A stretch of DNA of 64,000 nt from Candidatus Hydrogenedentota bacterium (GTDB lineage Bacteria; Hydrogenedentota; Hydrogenedentia; Hydrogenedentales; CAILVY01): contig CAILVY010000282.1 of the NCBI GenBank assembly GCA_903837785.1, forward strand, positions 1 to 64,000, given 5' to 3'. Below the pieces are notes generated by a model. The model saw only the letters and a list, made by a program, of their open reading frames with translations, had not been told where the DNA came from and ran no database searches. Below are positions 9,632 through 16,905 of this stretch, piece after piece (the stretch's first letter is position 1; each line of letters opens with the position of its first letter). A program made the position numbers and the translations under genes.

Positions 9632-9909
9632 CGGAAACAATAAAACCGCTCTTTCCGGGAAAAGCAGGGTGTGAACAGAAGTGAAGAGCCAACGCAACAC
9701 CCCAATTCGGTCTTAGGTGCATGTGCGGCGCACGAAGGATTACCCGTCTTGGCAAGATGCGGTGCCGGAGTGTCACAACGCTGTCTAGGCAGAGTGGGCC
9801 TTCCGAGGTTTTCGGGCGTGAACGGGGAGGGACTTATCGCTGTAGTCTCGAGCGACGGCCCGAACGGACGCCCGCCGAGAGCGCTGGTCGCGCGACAGCC
9901 GGGCTGTGC

Positions 9910-9915
9910 TACAAT
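9910..9915 (+). promoter_or_regulatory. Possible -10 element (TACAAT) before the MBOAT gene
   Basis: TACAAT preceded by GTGC lies 27 nt upstream of the ATG at 9942. No convincing -35 is seen, but the same -10 hexamer recurs before other genes in this window. Confidence 0.3.
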
Positions 9916-9941
9916 CGCGGGCGTTGTCCGTGGAGTGGATC

Positions 9942-11387
9942 ATGCTCTTCAATTCCCTGCATTTTGCCGCGTTCTTCCCGGTGGTGGCGGCCGTGTATTT
10001 CGCGCTGCCCTTCCGGTGGCGTTGGGCGTGGCTGCTTGCAGCGAGCTATTACTTCTATATGGCGTGGGAACCGGGCTATGCGCTCCTGCTTGCGGGCGTC
10101 ACCCTGACGGCGTACCTCGGCGGCCGATTCATGGGAGCGAGCCCGGACCCCCGGTGGAGGCGCGCCTGCTTCTGGGGTGCTCTCGGCCTGAGCCTCGGCC
10201 TGCTTTTCTTCTTCAAGTACTACGGCTTCTTCAGCAACACGTTTCGGCCGCTCCTCGGCCCGTTCGCCCTGCCTGAACTCCGCTTTCTGCTTCCCGTGGG
10301 CATCTCCTTCTACACGTTCCAGGCCCTGAGCTACAGCATCGAAGTCTACCTGGGCCGCCAGGCCCCCGAACGCCATCTTGGCCGTTTCGCACTCTACATC
10401 GCCTTCTTCCCGACAGTGCTCTCCGGCCCTATTGAACGCCCGGGCAGCCTTCTGCCGCAGCTCGAATGCACCGCGGTGTTCGAGTATGTCCGCGTGACGG
10501 ATGGCCTCAAGCGCATGGCGTGGGGGCTCTTCCAGAAAGTGGTCATCGCCGATCGGCTCGCCCAGCTGGTCGATCAGGTCTATGGCCAGCCCGAACACTA
10601 TCCCGGTCCCGCCCTGTGCCTCGCCACAGTCTTCTTCGCCTTCCAGTTGTTCTGCGACTTCTCCGGCTACAGTGACATCGCCATCGGTGCCGCGCAGGTG
10701 CTCGGCATCCGCGTGCGCGAGAACTTCCGGCAGCCCTATCTGGCGGTTTCTGTGGCCGACTTCTGGCGGCGCTGGCACATCTCCCTCTCTTTCTGGCTGC
10801 GGGACTACCTATATCTCCCGCTCGGGGGCAACCGCGTCCCGGTCCCGCGCTGGTGCGCCAATATCCTGATCGTCTTCTTCCTCTGCGGACTCTGGCACGG
10901 CGCGAACTGGACCTTCGTGGTGTGGGGGTTGCTCCATGCCGCTTATCTCATGGGCGGGCGCCTCAGCACCGGCCTGCGCCTCCGCCTGCGCGGGGGGCGG
11001 GAGCCCGGGTTGCCCGGCCGGCTCGCGGGTATCGGGCTCACCTTCCTCCTGGTGAGCTTTGCCTGGATCTTCTTCCGCGCCGACAGCCTCTCGGCGGCGG
11101 GCTACATCGCCACCCACCTCGTCACGGGATGGGGCAGTGTGTTCGATGCCGGGCTTTGGGGCGACCCGCGCAGCAGCTTTGGCCTCTGGCCGCGCGACTG
11201 GTTTCTTTCGTTCGTTTTTATTGTTTTGATTCTTGTTGTGCAAGTATTAAGAGAGAAGGGACTCTCCCAAGCTTGGCTTAACGCCCGGCCCTTGCCCTTC
11301 CGCTGGGCCGTGTATTCGGCGTTGCTCTGGGGCATCTTCCTCTTCGGGGCCTTGCGCCAAACGGAGTTCCTCTATTTTCAGTTCTGA
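9942..11387 (+). CDS. MBOAT family membrane-bound O-acyltransferase (AlgI-like)
   Basis: This 481-residue polytopic membrane protein starts MLFNSLHFAAFFPVV, the usual opening of AlgI-type MBOAT proteins. It carries ADFWRRWHISLSFWLRDYLY and later CGLWHGANWTFVVWGLLHA, which contains the invariant catalytic His of the family. AlgI-like proteins move acetyl groups across the inner membrane to O-acetylate exopolysaccharide or other surface glycans. The ORF track starts 12 codons earlier; the ATG at 9942 aligns with family N termini. The next gene encodes a single-TM SGNH-type partner, matching the usual AlgI/AlgJ-like two-gene arrangement. Confidence 0.93.
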   Translation: MLFNSLHFAAFFPVVAAVYFALPFRWRWAWLLAASYYFYMAWEPGYALLLAGVTLTAYLGGRFMGASPDPRWRRACFWGALGLSLGLLFFFKYYGFFSNTFRPLLGPFALPELRFLLPVGISFYTFQALSYSIEVYLGRQAPERHLGRFALYIAFFPTVLSGPIERPGSLLPQLECTAVFEYVRVTDGLKRMAWGLFQKVVIADRLAQLVDQVYGQPEHYPGPALCLATVFFAFQLFCDFSGYSDIAIGAAQVLGIRVRENFRQPYLAVSVADFWRRWHISLSFWLRDYLYLPLGGNRVPVPRWCANILIVFFLCGLWHGANWTFVVWGLLHAAYLMGGRLSTGLRLRLRGGREPGLPGRLAGIGLTFLLVSFAWIFFRADSLSAAGYIATHLVTGWGSVFDAGLWGDPRSSFGLWPRDWFLSFVFIVLILVVQVLREKGLSQAWLNARPLPFRWAVYSALLWGIFLFGALRQTEFLYFQF

Positions 11388-11429
11388 TTTTGAGATGAAA
11401 TTCGATGTATTTAATCATTTTGAGTTGAT

Positions 11430-12347
11430 ATGCGACTGTTTATAATTAAAAGCGTCCTGTTCGTGGCGTTAAACGTTGCTGTCGGGTGGGCGGTGCTCAC
11501 CCTGCACGATGTCCGCCTCCACTATGCCCGGTGGGAGACGGATTCGGTGCTGCTCACGACCCCGAAGCACAGCGCTTTCGATGTGGCATTTCTGGGCAGT
11601 TCCCACGCCTATCAGTTCTCCCGGCTCAGGAAGAACAAAGAGGCCACCGAGCGGGAGTTGGGCATGCGGGTGGCCAATCTTGCCCTGCCGACGGGCGGCG
11701 GCATTCGGCCCGCGCGATTCCTCCTGGAGCATTTCTGCGAGCAGGGCAACCGTGCGAAGCAGGTGGTGTACTTCCTCGATCCCTTCGTGTTCTACTCGAC
11801 CGGCGCCAACGATTCTCATAAGTTCATCTACTTTGAACCGCTGCGTTGCTCCTTCCTCAAGAAGCTCATCGTGAACCGCTATCCGCTTCGGAGCATCCTC
11901 ACGTACATCCGGTCAAAATTCAGTTACGACTGGTTCTTTCAACAGGCCGAGCCGCTCGACGAGCAGCCCTATGTACTCGAACCCGAGGCCGTCGACCCTG
12001 CCAGAATCCAGGTGCGGATGAAATCGCTCTACGGCGATGGCCTGCGCGAGGAGAACTTCCTGCGCTACGCCGGGGAGTTCAAGAAGATTGCGGACTATTG
12101 CCGCGAGAAAGGGATGGCCTTTCACGTTATTGTGCCCCCGACCCTCCTCGGGCCGGAACCCGGCGCGGCGCGGATGTTCGCCTGGCTGGACGAACAGAAA
12201 GCGGCCGGCGGCTTCGACGTGCACGATTTCTCCGGCGCCATGCCGGACCGGAAGGACTACTACAACCTCGACCACCTGAACACGCCCGGGGTAGAACGCT
12301 TCATCCGCGATTTTGTCCGGCCCGTACTGGCACCCGCGAGACGTTGA
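11430..12347 (+). CDS. Membrane-anchored SGNH/AlgJ-like O-acyltransferase partner
   Basis: The 305-residue protein has one N-terminal membrane segment (about residues 4-24). A periplasmic domain follows with the SGNH block I motif AFLGSSHAY near residue 55 and a C-terminal NLDHLNTPGVERF, where Asp and His fit the catalytic D-x-x-H. Such proteins act with MBOAT partners to place O-acyl groups on sugars, or as esterases. It lies 42 nt after the MBOAT gene, across an AT-rich junction with two ATTTTGAG direct repeats and no strong ribosome-binding site. Function as an O-acylation partner is inferred from motif plus neighbour. Confidence 0.82.
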   Translation: MRLFIIKSVLFVALNVAVGWAVLTLHDVRLHYARWETDSVLLTTPKHSAFDVAFLGSSHAYQFSRLRKNKEATERELGMRVANLALPTGGGIRPARFLLEHFCEQGNRAKQVVYFLDPFVFYSTGANDSHKFIYFEPLRCSFLKKLIVNRYPLRSILTYIRSKFSYDWFFQQAEPLDEQPYVLEPEAVDPARIQVRMKSLYGDGLREENFLRYAGEFKKIADYCREKGMAFHVIVPPTLLGPEPGAARMFAWLDEQKAAGGFDVHDFSGAMPDRKDYYNLDHLNTPGVERFIRDFVRPVLAPARR

Positions 12348-12385
12348 GACGCCAGCAATCCGAACCACCAAGAACAAGAATTTGA

Positions 12386-12442
12386 ACCACCAAGGCACCA
12401 AGAGGTTCGCCCTCATTCCGGGTGTCTTGGCGCCTTGGAGGT
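12386..12442. terminator. Long inverted repeat between convergent genes
   Basis: The arm ACCACCAAGGCACCAAG (12386-12402) is complementary at 15 of 17 positions to 12426-12442, with a loop of 23 nt. It sits between the convergent ends of the SGNH gene and lgt, so it may act as a bidirectional terminator. A partial extra copy (AACCACCAAGAAC) lies just upstream at about 12364-12376, which suggests a dispersed intergenic repeat family. Confidence 0.6.
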
Positions 12443-12465
12443 GAAATGGACTTCGGCGGGATAGT

Positions 12466-13326
12466 CTAGCGCTTCTTCTTGCGCGACGCTGGCGGCGATG
12501 CGGCGGGCGCGGGCGCTGGAGGTGTCTTGGGCCAACTCCGCATGTAGATGAAGAGGCCGATGCCGAGAATCAGCATGAAGACCGCGAAGACCTGCTGATC
12601 CGTGAGCACGCCAAATCCGAGCGAGGTGGGATTGAGGTCCCCACGGAACATCTCGACGATGAAGCGCTTGATGCCGTAGAGCATGAGATAGACCGGCATC
12701 GTGAATCCGACGAACGGATGCCATTTTGCCCGGAGGAGAATGAGTGTCAGGCAGATTAGCGTGAGCAAAATTGTGCTGTAGAGTTCCGTGGGGTGCACGG
12801 GATGCGACCAGCCGTCCGGCATGGCGGGGAGGTTCACCTGCGACGAGAACACCGGCCGGCCCGGCGGAAAGCGGACGGCCCAGGGGGCATCGGTCACGCA
12901 GCCGTAGCAACAGCCGTTGAGGAAGCAGCCTATGCGGCCGAAGGCCTGCGCAAGTGCGAGATAGGGGATGGCGGCGTCGACCACGGGCCAGAAGGGGATG
13001 CCACGCTTCTTCAAGCCGAAATACACATAAGCAAATGTGATCGGGATGGCCCCCTGAAAGACGAGGCCCCCCTGCCATACGGCGAACCACTCCCAGGGGC
13101 GGCTCCAACTGAATTCGCCCGGGAACATCAGGATGTATAGGATGCGCGTGCCCACGACCCCCAGCAAGAGCGCCATGAAACCCATTTCACCGACGAACTG
13201 AGTGTCGATGCCCGCTTTCCTGAGATCGCGCTGCGAAAAGTAGATGGCGGACAGGAAGCCTATCGCTATCATCAGTCCGTAGGAATGCAGGGTGATGGGA
13301 CCCAGCTTGAGAAGGATGGGATGCAT
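12466..13326 (-). CDS. lgt: Prolipoprotein diacylglyceryl transferase
   Basis: Lgt transfers diacylglyceryl from phosphatidylglycerol to the lipobox cysteine of prolipoproteins in the inner membrane. The 286-residue protein shows the family pattern: MHPILLKLGPITLHSYGLMI at the N terminus, GRIGCFLNGCCYG in the middle, HPTELY further on, and seven or so membrane helices. After the last helix is a short Ala/Pro/Lys tail ending ASRKKKR, which is probably cytoplasmic. It lies 69 nt after the DksA/TraR-type gene in the same direction. A likely client, the SGC-lipobox lipoprotein at 29500, is in this window. Confidence 0.97.
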   Translation of the reverse strand: MHPILLKLGPITLHSYGLMIAIGFLSAIYFSQRDLRKAGIDTQFVGEMGFMALLLGVVGTRILYILMFPGEFSWSRPWEWFAVWQGGLVFQGAIPITFAYVYFGLKKRGIPFWPVVDAAIPYLALAQAFGRIGCFLNGCCYGCVTDAPWAVRFPPGRPVFSSQVNLPAMPDGWSHPVHPTELYSTILLTLICLTLILLRAKWHPFVGFTMPVYLMLYGIKRFIVEMFRGDLNPTSLGFGVLTDQQVFAVFMLILGIGLFIYMRSWPKTPPAPAPAASPPASRKKKR

Positions 13327-13395
13327 GTTTGCTCCACGCAGACTCTGGCTCCGGCGGCACCACCGTCCCCCGTGCGCCGCTCCTAAACCTCGGGT

Positions 13396-14046
13396 CTAGT
13401 AATGCGTCGGCCCAAAGCCTTCGCCGCCTGCCCGGCGCTTTTCATATTCCGCCTGACACTTGATACAGTACCGGGCCGAGGGAAAGACTTCAAGGCGCCG
13501 CTTCAGAATGGGCTGGTCGCACATCTCGCAGACGCCGAAGCGCCCTTCCTCTATGCGCCGCAAGGCATCGGCGATATTCCGGAGCCACTCCGACTCGCCC
13601 GACGCGATATTCAGCGCCGTTTCCAGCTCGAAGTTGTCGGTCCCCGTCTCCGCGTAGCTGGACAGGTCTCCGTTGTTGTCCCGGCCGGCCTCCTGACGCG
13701 ACGCTTCCTCAATATTGCGGATGCTTCCGAGCAGGCGCGCCCGCTCGTCCAGCAGCATCTTCTCGAAACGCTGCACTTCCTTCTTTGTCATACTGCTGTC
13801 TGGCACAGGAACTTCCTTGATTGGCGCCCGATACGGGCGTGTCACCGGCGGCGCCGCTGCATGCGTGGGTTTTACCGGCGCCTTCGAGGGCGGCGCCACG
13901 CGCGTCTTAACGGCGGACTTCGGTTTCGTTGCTGATTTCGCCTTGACTTTTACCGGCGCCTTGGCGCTGCGCACCGCCCCCGGCTTGGCCTTGGGCTTTG
14001 CGGCGGCCTTTGCCTTGGCTTTCGTTCTTACATTCGCTGTCGGCAT
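13396..14046 (-). CDS. DksA/TraR-type zinc-finger protein with Ala/Lys-rich tail
   Basis: The C-terminal half is a TraR/DksA C4-type protein: a helical segment with ERARLLGSIRNIEEASRQE, then GVCEMCDQPILKRRLEVFP and ARYCIKCQAEYE, giving the four zinc cysteines. DksA binds the RNA polymerase secondary channel and works with ppGpp; many small relatives are uncharacterised. The first 75 or so residues are almost only Ala, Lys, Pro, Val and Arg (KAKAKAAAKPKAKPG), resembling histone H1-like bacterial tails. That suggests DNA or RNA contact, which is inference. GAGAGGCG precedes the ATG at 14046. lgt follows 69 nt downstream. Confidence 0.9.
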   Translation of the reverse strand: MPTANVRTKAKAKAAAKPKAKPGAVRSAKAPVKVKAKSATKPKSAVKTRVAPPSKAPVKPTHAAAPPVTRPYRAPIKEVPVPDSSMTKKEVQRFEKMLLDERARLLGSIRNIEEASRQEAGRDNNGDLSSYAETGTDNFELETALNIASGESEWLRNIADALRRIEEGRFGVCEMCDQPILKRRLEVFPSARYCIKCQAEYEKRRAGGEGFGPTHY

Positions 14047-14206
14047 GTCGTTCGCCTCTCACATTGTATGCTCAACTCACCCCGAAGGGCAGGGTCTTTC
14101 GACAGAGGCATAAGGCGGCGCACGATAGCACAGTAGAAGCAAAATGTCAAGGCAAAGGTTTGGCTGTTTTCGCAATAATATCAGTTATGGCTGGGCGCGC
14201 AGGGCT

Positions 14207-16750
14207 TCAGCCACCCAGCTTTTCACGCAACGCGGCCAACTGGTCGGCCAACTGGGTGTTTGCCAGCGAACCCGATTCTCCATGGACGACCACGGCGGCC
14301 TTTCCGGGACGCGCGCCGGGCCGGCGATCGCGTTTGTCGGAACGGCGGGCACCGGAGAAGTCGGAGCGCTCGCGGTCGCCGCGGTCGCGGCTTGGGGCGG
14401 CGGCACGGCGGTCCCGGCCATCGCCCTCTTCGCGGCGTTCACGGCGGCGGGGAGCTCCCTGGTCTTCCCGGGTTTCGCCCTCGCGCCGGGGCGGCCGTCT
14501 GCGGGCGGCCTCGCCTTCGGCAGCGTCCGGAGCCGGGGCGGGAGCGCCTTCGGCAGTTTCGGGCCGGGGCCGGGGCCTGCGGGGCGGGGGCTGGTTCAGC
14601 AGCGCTTTGCGTGACAACGAGACGCGGCGGCTGTCCTTGTCCACCTTCGTCACTTTGACGCGCACAAGATCGCCAATCTGCACGACATCCCGCGGATTGC
14701 GCACAAAGCGGTTGGCCAATTCGGATAGATGGATGAGGCCGTCCTGGCGGACGCCGATATCGACAAACGCGCCATAGTCGGTCACGTGCGTGACCACGCC
14801 CTCGACTTCCACGCCCTCCTCCAGGTCCTGAATGTCATAGACGCCGTCCAGGAAATTGGGCACGCGGAATTCGGGGCGGGGATCCCGGCGGACCTTGAGC
14901 AGGTCATCGAGGATGTCGTTCACCACGAGCGGTCCGATAGTCTCCGTCGCATACTCCGCCGGATTCACCTTGGACAAAACTTCGCGGTTGCCGATCAAGC
15001 GGTTCACGGGCAGTCCCGTCTTTTCCGCAATCTTCTCCACGACGCCATAGGCTTCCGGATGGATATTCATTGCGTCGAGCGGGTTCTCCCCGCCGATGAC
15101 GCGCAGAAAGCCCGCGCACTGTTCGAAGGTCTTGTCGCCGATGCCCGACACTTCGGTCAGTTGGGCGCGTGAACGAATCCCGCCGTTCTTCTTTCGAAAC
15201 TCGATGAGGTTCTGCGCCGTCCCCATCTGGAAACCGCAAATATAGCGCAGCACTTCGGCCGGCGCCTGGTTGATGTCCGCGCCCACCCGGTTCACGCAGG
15301 ATACGAAAGTCTTGCTGAAGAGGTCGCGCAGCCGCCGCGGATTGACATCATGCACAAACTGGCCCGTGATGATATTGCGGGCTTCGAGCTTCAGGAGTTC
15401 CGCCATCGGATCCTGGAGCTTCCGCGCCAGCGACACCGCGCTGCGGAATCCGGGTTCGAGATCCGGAAACTCCTGTTGCGCCGTCTTCGAGGCCGCATAC
15501 AGCGCCGCACCCGGATGATTGACGAACATGAAGAAGATCCGCTTGTTAGACGCCTTCTTCAAGGTTTCGTTCACGAAGCGGGCGACTTCCCGCGCGCCCA
15601 ACCCGTTGCTGATCGCGATGCCGCGCACGCCGTGTTTCTCGATCATGCCGAGCAGGACCTGGGTGGCCTCTTCGAGATTCGCTTCCGGTTCGTTCAGGTT
15701 CAGCGTGACCGACTCGAGATACGCCCCGTGTTCATCCACCACCGCAATCTTGCAGCCTGTCCGCGGGCCCGGGTCCACGCCCATCACCGGAATCGCGCCC
15801 GCCGCCGGCGCCATCAGCGCCTGCTCCACGCTCTCGCGCAGGGACTGAATGATCTCCTCATCCGCCCGCTCGCGCGCCATCTCCACCACTTCGTTCTCAC
15901 CCGCCGGCCGCAGCAGGCGTTTGTATGCATCCTCGACCGCCGCGCGCAGGAAGGGTTCGAAAAGCGAACCGGGTTCTTTCACGTATTGCGCCGTCAGCCG
16001 CGACATCATCTCTTCGTCATTGATCACCAGGTCCATTCGCAGCACGCCGGTGCGCACGCCGCGGAGAATCGCCAGGAGCTTGTGGTTCGGCACCGACTTC
16101 AGCGGTTCCGAGAAATGATAGAACGCATCGAAGCGGTTCTTCTGCTCGTGTGCGTTCTTCGTGGCGGACGTCGTCAGGCGGCCTTCTTCCCGGATGTGAT
16201 CGCGCAGCAGGCCGCGCGCCGCCGGATCCAGCGAGATATGCTCCGCCAGGATATTCTGTGCGCCCAGCAGCGCCTCTTCCGGCGAACTCACGGACTTCTC
16301 CGAATTCACGAACGAAACCGCGAACTCTTCCACCGGCACGCCCACCGGCATCTGCGCCCACAGGAACGCCGCCAGCGGTTCCAGGCCCTGATCCAGCGCA
16401 ATCGACGCTTTGGTTCGGCGTTGCTTCTTGTAGGGCAGGTACAGATCGTCCAGAGAAACCTGATCGAAGCACGCGTCCAGCTTGGCACGGAGTTCGTCCG
16501 TCAATTTCTCCTGCTTGGCCAGATTGTCGATCGCCGCGTTCCGCCGATTCGTCAGCGCGATGAAATAGGCGTTGCGCTCCTCGATGCGTTCGAGGAGGGC
16601 TTCGCTCAGATTGCCTACCGCGTCCTTCCGGTAGCGCGCGATGAAAGGCACTGTAGCCCCGCGGTCAAAGAGTTGAACGGCGGCAGTCACCTGTTCCGGC
16701 GGCAGCGCCAGTTCCCCGGCAATTCGTTCGACGAACTTAGGCTCGATCAT
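14207..16750 (-). CDS. tex: Transcription accessory protein Tex
   Basis: The 847-residue protein matches Tex/YhgF. It has an N-terminal helical region (FVERIAGELALPPEQV), a YqgF/RNase H-like domain starting VMGVDPGPRTGCKIAVVDE near residue 320, helix-hairpin-helix motifs with VNRVGADINQAPAEVL near 490, and an S1 RNA-binding domain (about 645-718, VTHVTDYGAFVDIGVRQDG). Tex binds RNA and associates with transcription and ribosomes. Residues 719-847 form an unusual Arg/Glu/Gly/Pro-rich low-complexity tail ending in a short helix. The start follows a short leader with a promoter at 16876-16905. Confidence 0.96.
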   Translation of the reverse strand: MIEPKFVERIAGELALPPEQVTAAVQLFDRGATVPFIARYRKDAVGNLSEALLERIEERNAYFIALTNRRNAAIDNLAKQEKLTDELRAKLDACFDQVSLDDLYLPYKKQRRTKASIALDQGLEPLAAFLWAQMPVGVPVEEFAVSFVNSEKSVSSPEEALLGAQNILAEHISLDPAARGLLRDHIREEGRLTTSATKNAHEQKNRFDAFYHFSEPLKSVPNHKLLAILRGVRTGVLRMDLVINDEEMMSRLTAQYVKEPGSLFEPFLRAAVEDAYKRLLRPAGENEVVEMARERADEEIIQSLRESVEQALMAPAAGAIPVMGVDPGPRTGCKIAVVDEHGAYLESVTLNLNEPEANLEEATQVLLGMIEKHGVRGIAISNGLGAREVARFVNETLKKASNKRIFFMFVNHPGAALYAASKTAQQEFPDLEPGFRSAVSLARKLQDPMAELLKLEARNIITGQFVHDVNPRRLRDLFSKTFVSCVNRVGADINQAPAEVLRYICGFQMGTAQNLIEFRKKNGGIRSRAQLTEVSGIGDKTFEQCAGFLRVIGGENPLDAMNIHPEAYGVVEKIAEKTGLPVNRLIGNREVLSKVNPAEYATETIGPLVVNDILDDLLKVRRDPRPEFRVPNFLDGVYDIQDLEEGVEVEGVVTHVTDYGAFVDIGVRQDGLIHLSELANRFVRNPRDVVQIGDLVRVKVTKVDKDSRRVSLSRKALLNQPPPRRPRPRPETAEGAPAPAPDAAEGEAARRRPPRREGETREDQGAPRRRERREEGDGRDRRAAAPSRDRGDRERSDFSGARRSDKRDRRPGARPGKAAVVVHGESGSLANTQLADQLAALREKLGG

Positions 16751-16875
16751 GTATCACTCCAGCTTAGAACTTGGGTCCCGATGCGCCACAACGCACGGGT
16801 TCCGCAGTACCGGCTTGCGCATCGCACCACGTGGCGTTCTCGCAGCACTCCCGGGCAGCCCACAACAGAAGAAAC

Positions 16876-16905
16876 ATTGTATCAGGTATCAGAAGCCCAC
16901 CTCAA
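16876..16905 (-). promoter_or_regulatory. Candidate tex promoter
   Basis: On the minus strand TTGAGG (16905-16900) and TACAAT (16881-16876) are 18 bp apart, with TGA just before the -10. It overlaps the end of the upstream gene and points at tex, about 125 nt away. Confidence 0.5.

Larger units (their letters stand above)
9542..9941. other. 400-base divergent intergenic region
   Basis: This lies between the divergent FadL-like and MBOAT genes. I see the FadL promoter (9602-9631) and a possible -10 for the MBOAT gene (9910-9915). Small ORFs in both directions (9543-9776 minus, 9671-10276 plus) look like chance frames. No tRNA or obvious structured RNA was found by eye. Confidence 0.5.

Noticed and set aside
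9543-9776. 77-codon minus ORF upstream of the FadL-like gene
   Set aside because: It overlaps the promoter region and lacks a ribosome-binding site or family resemblance.
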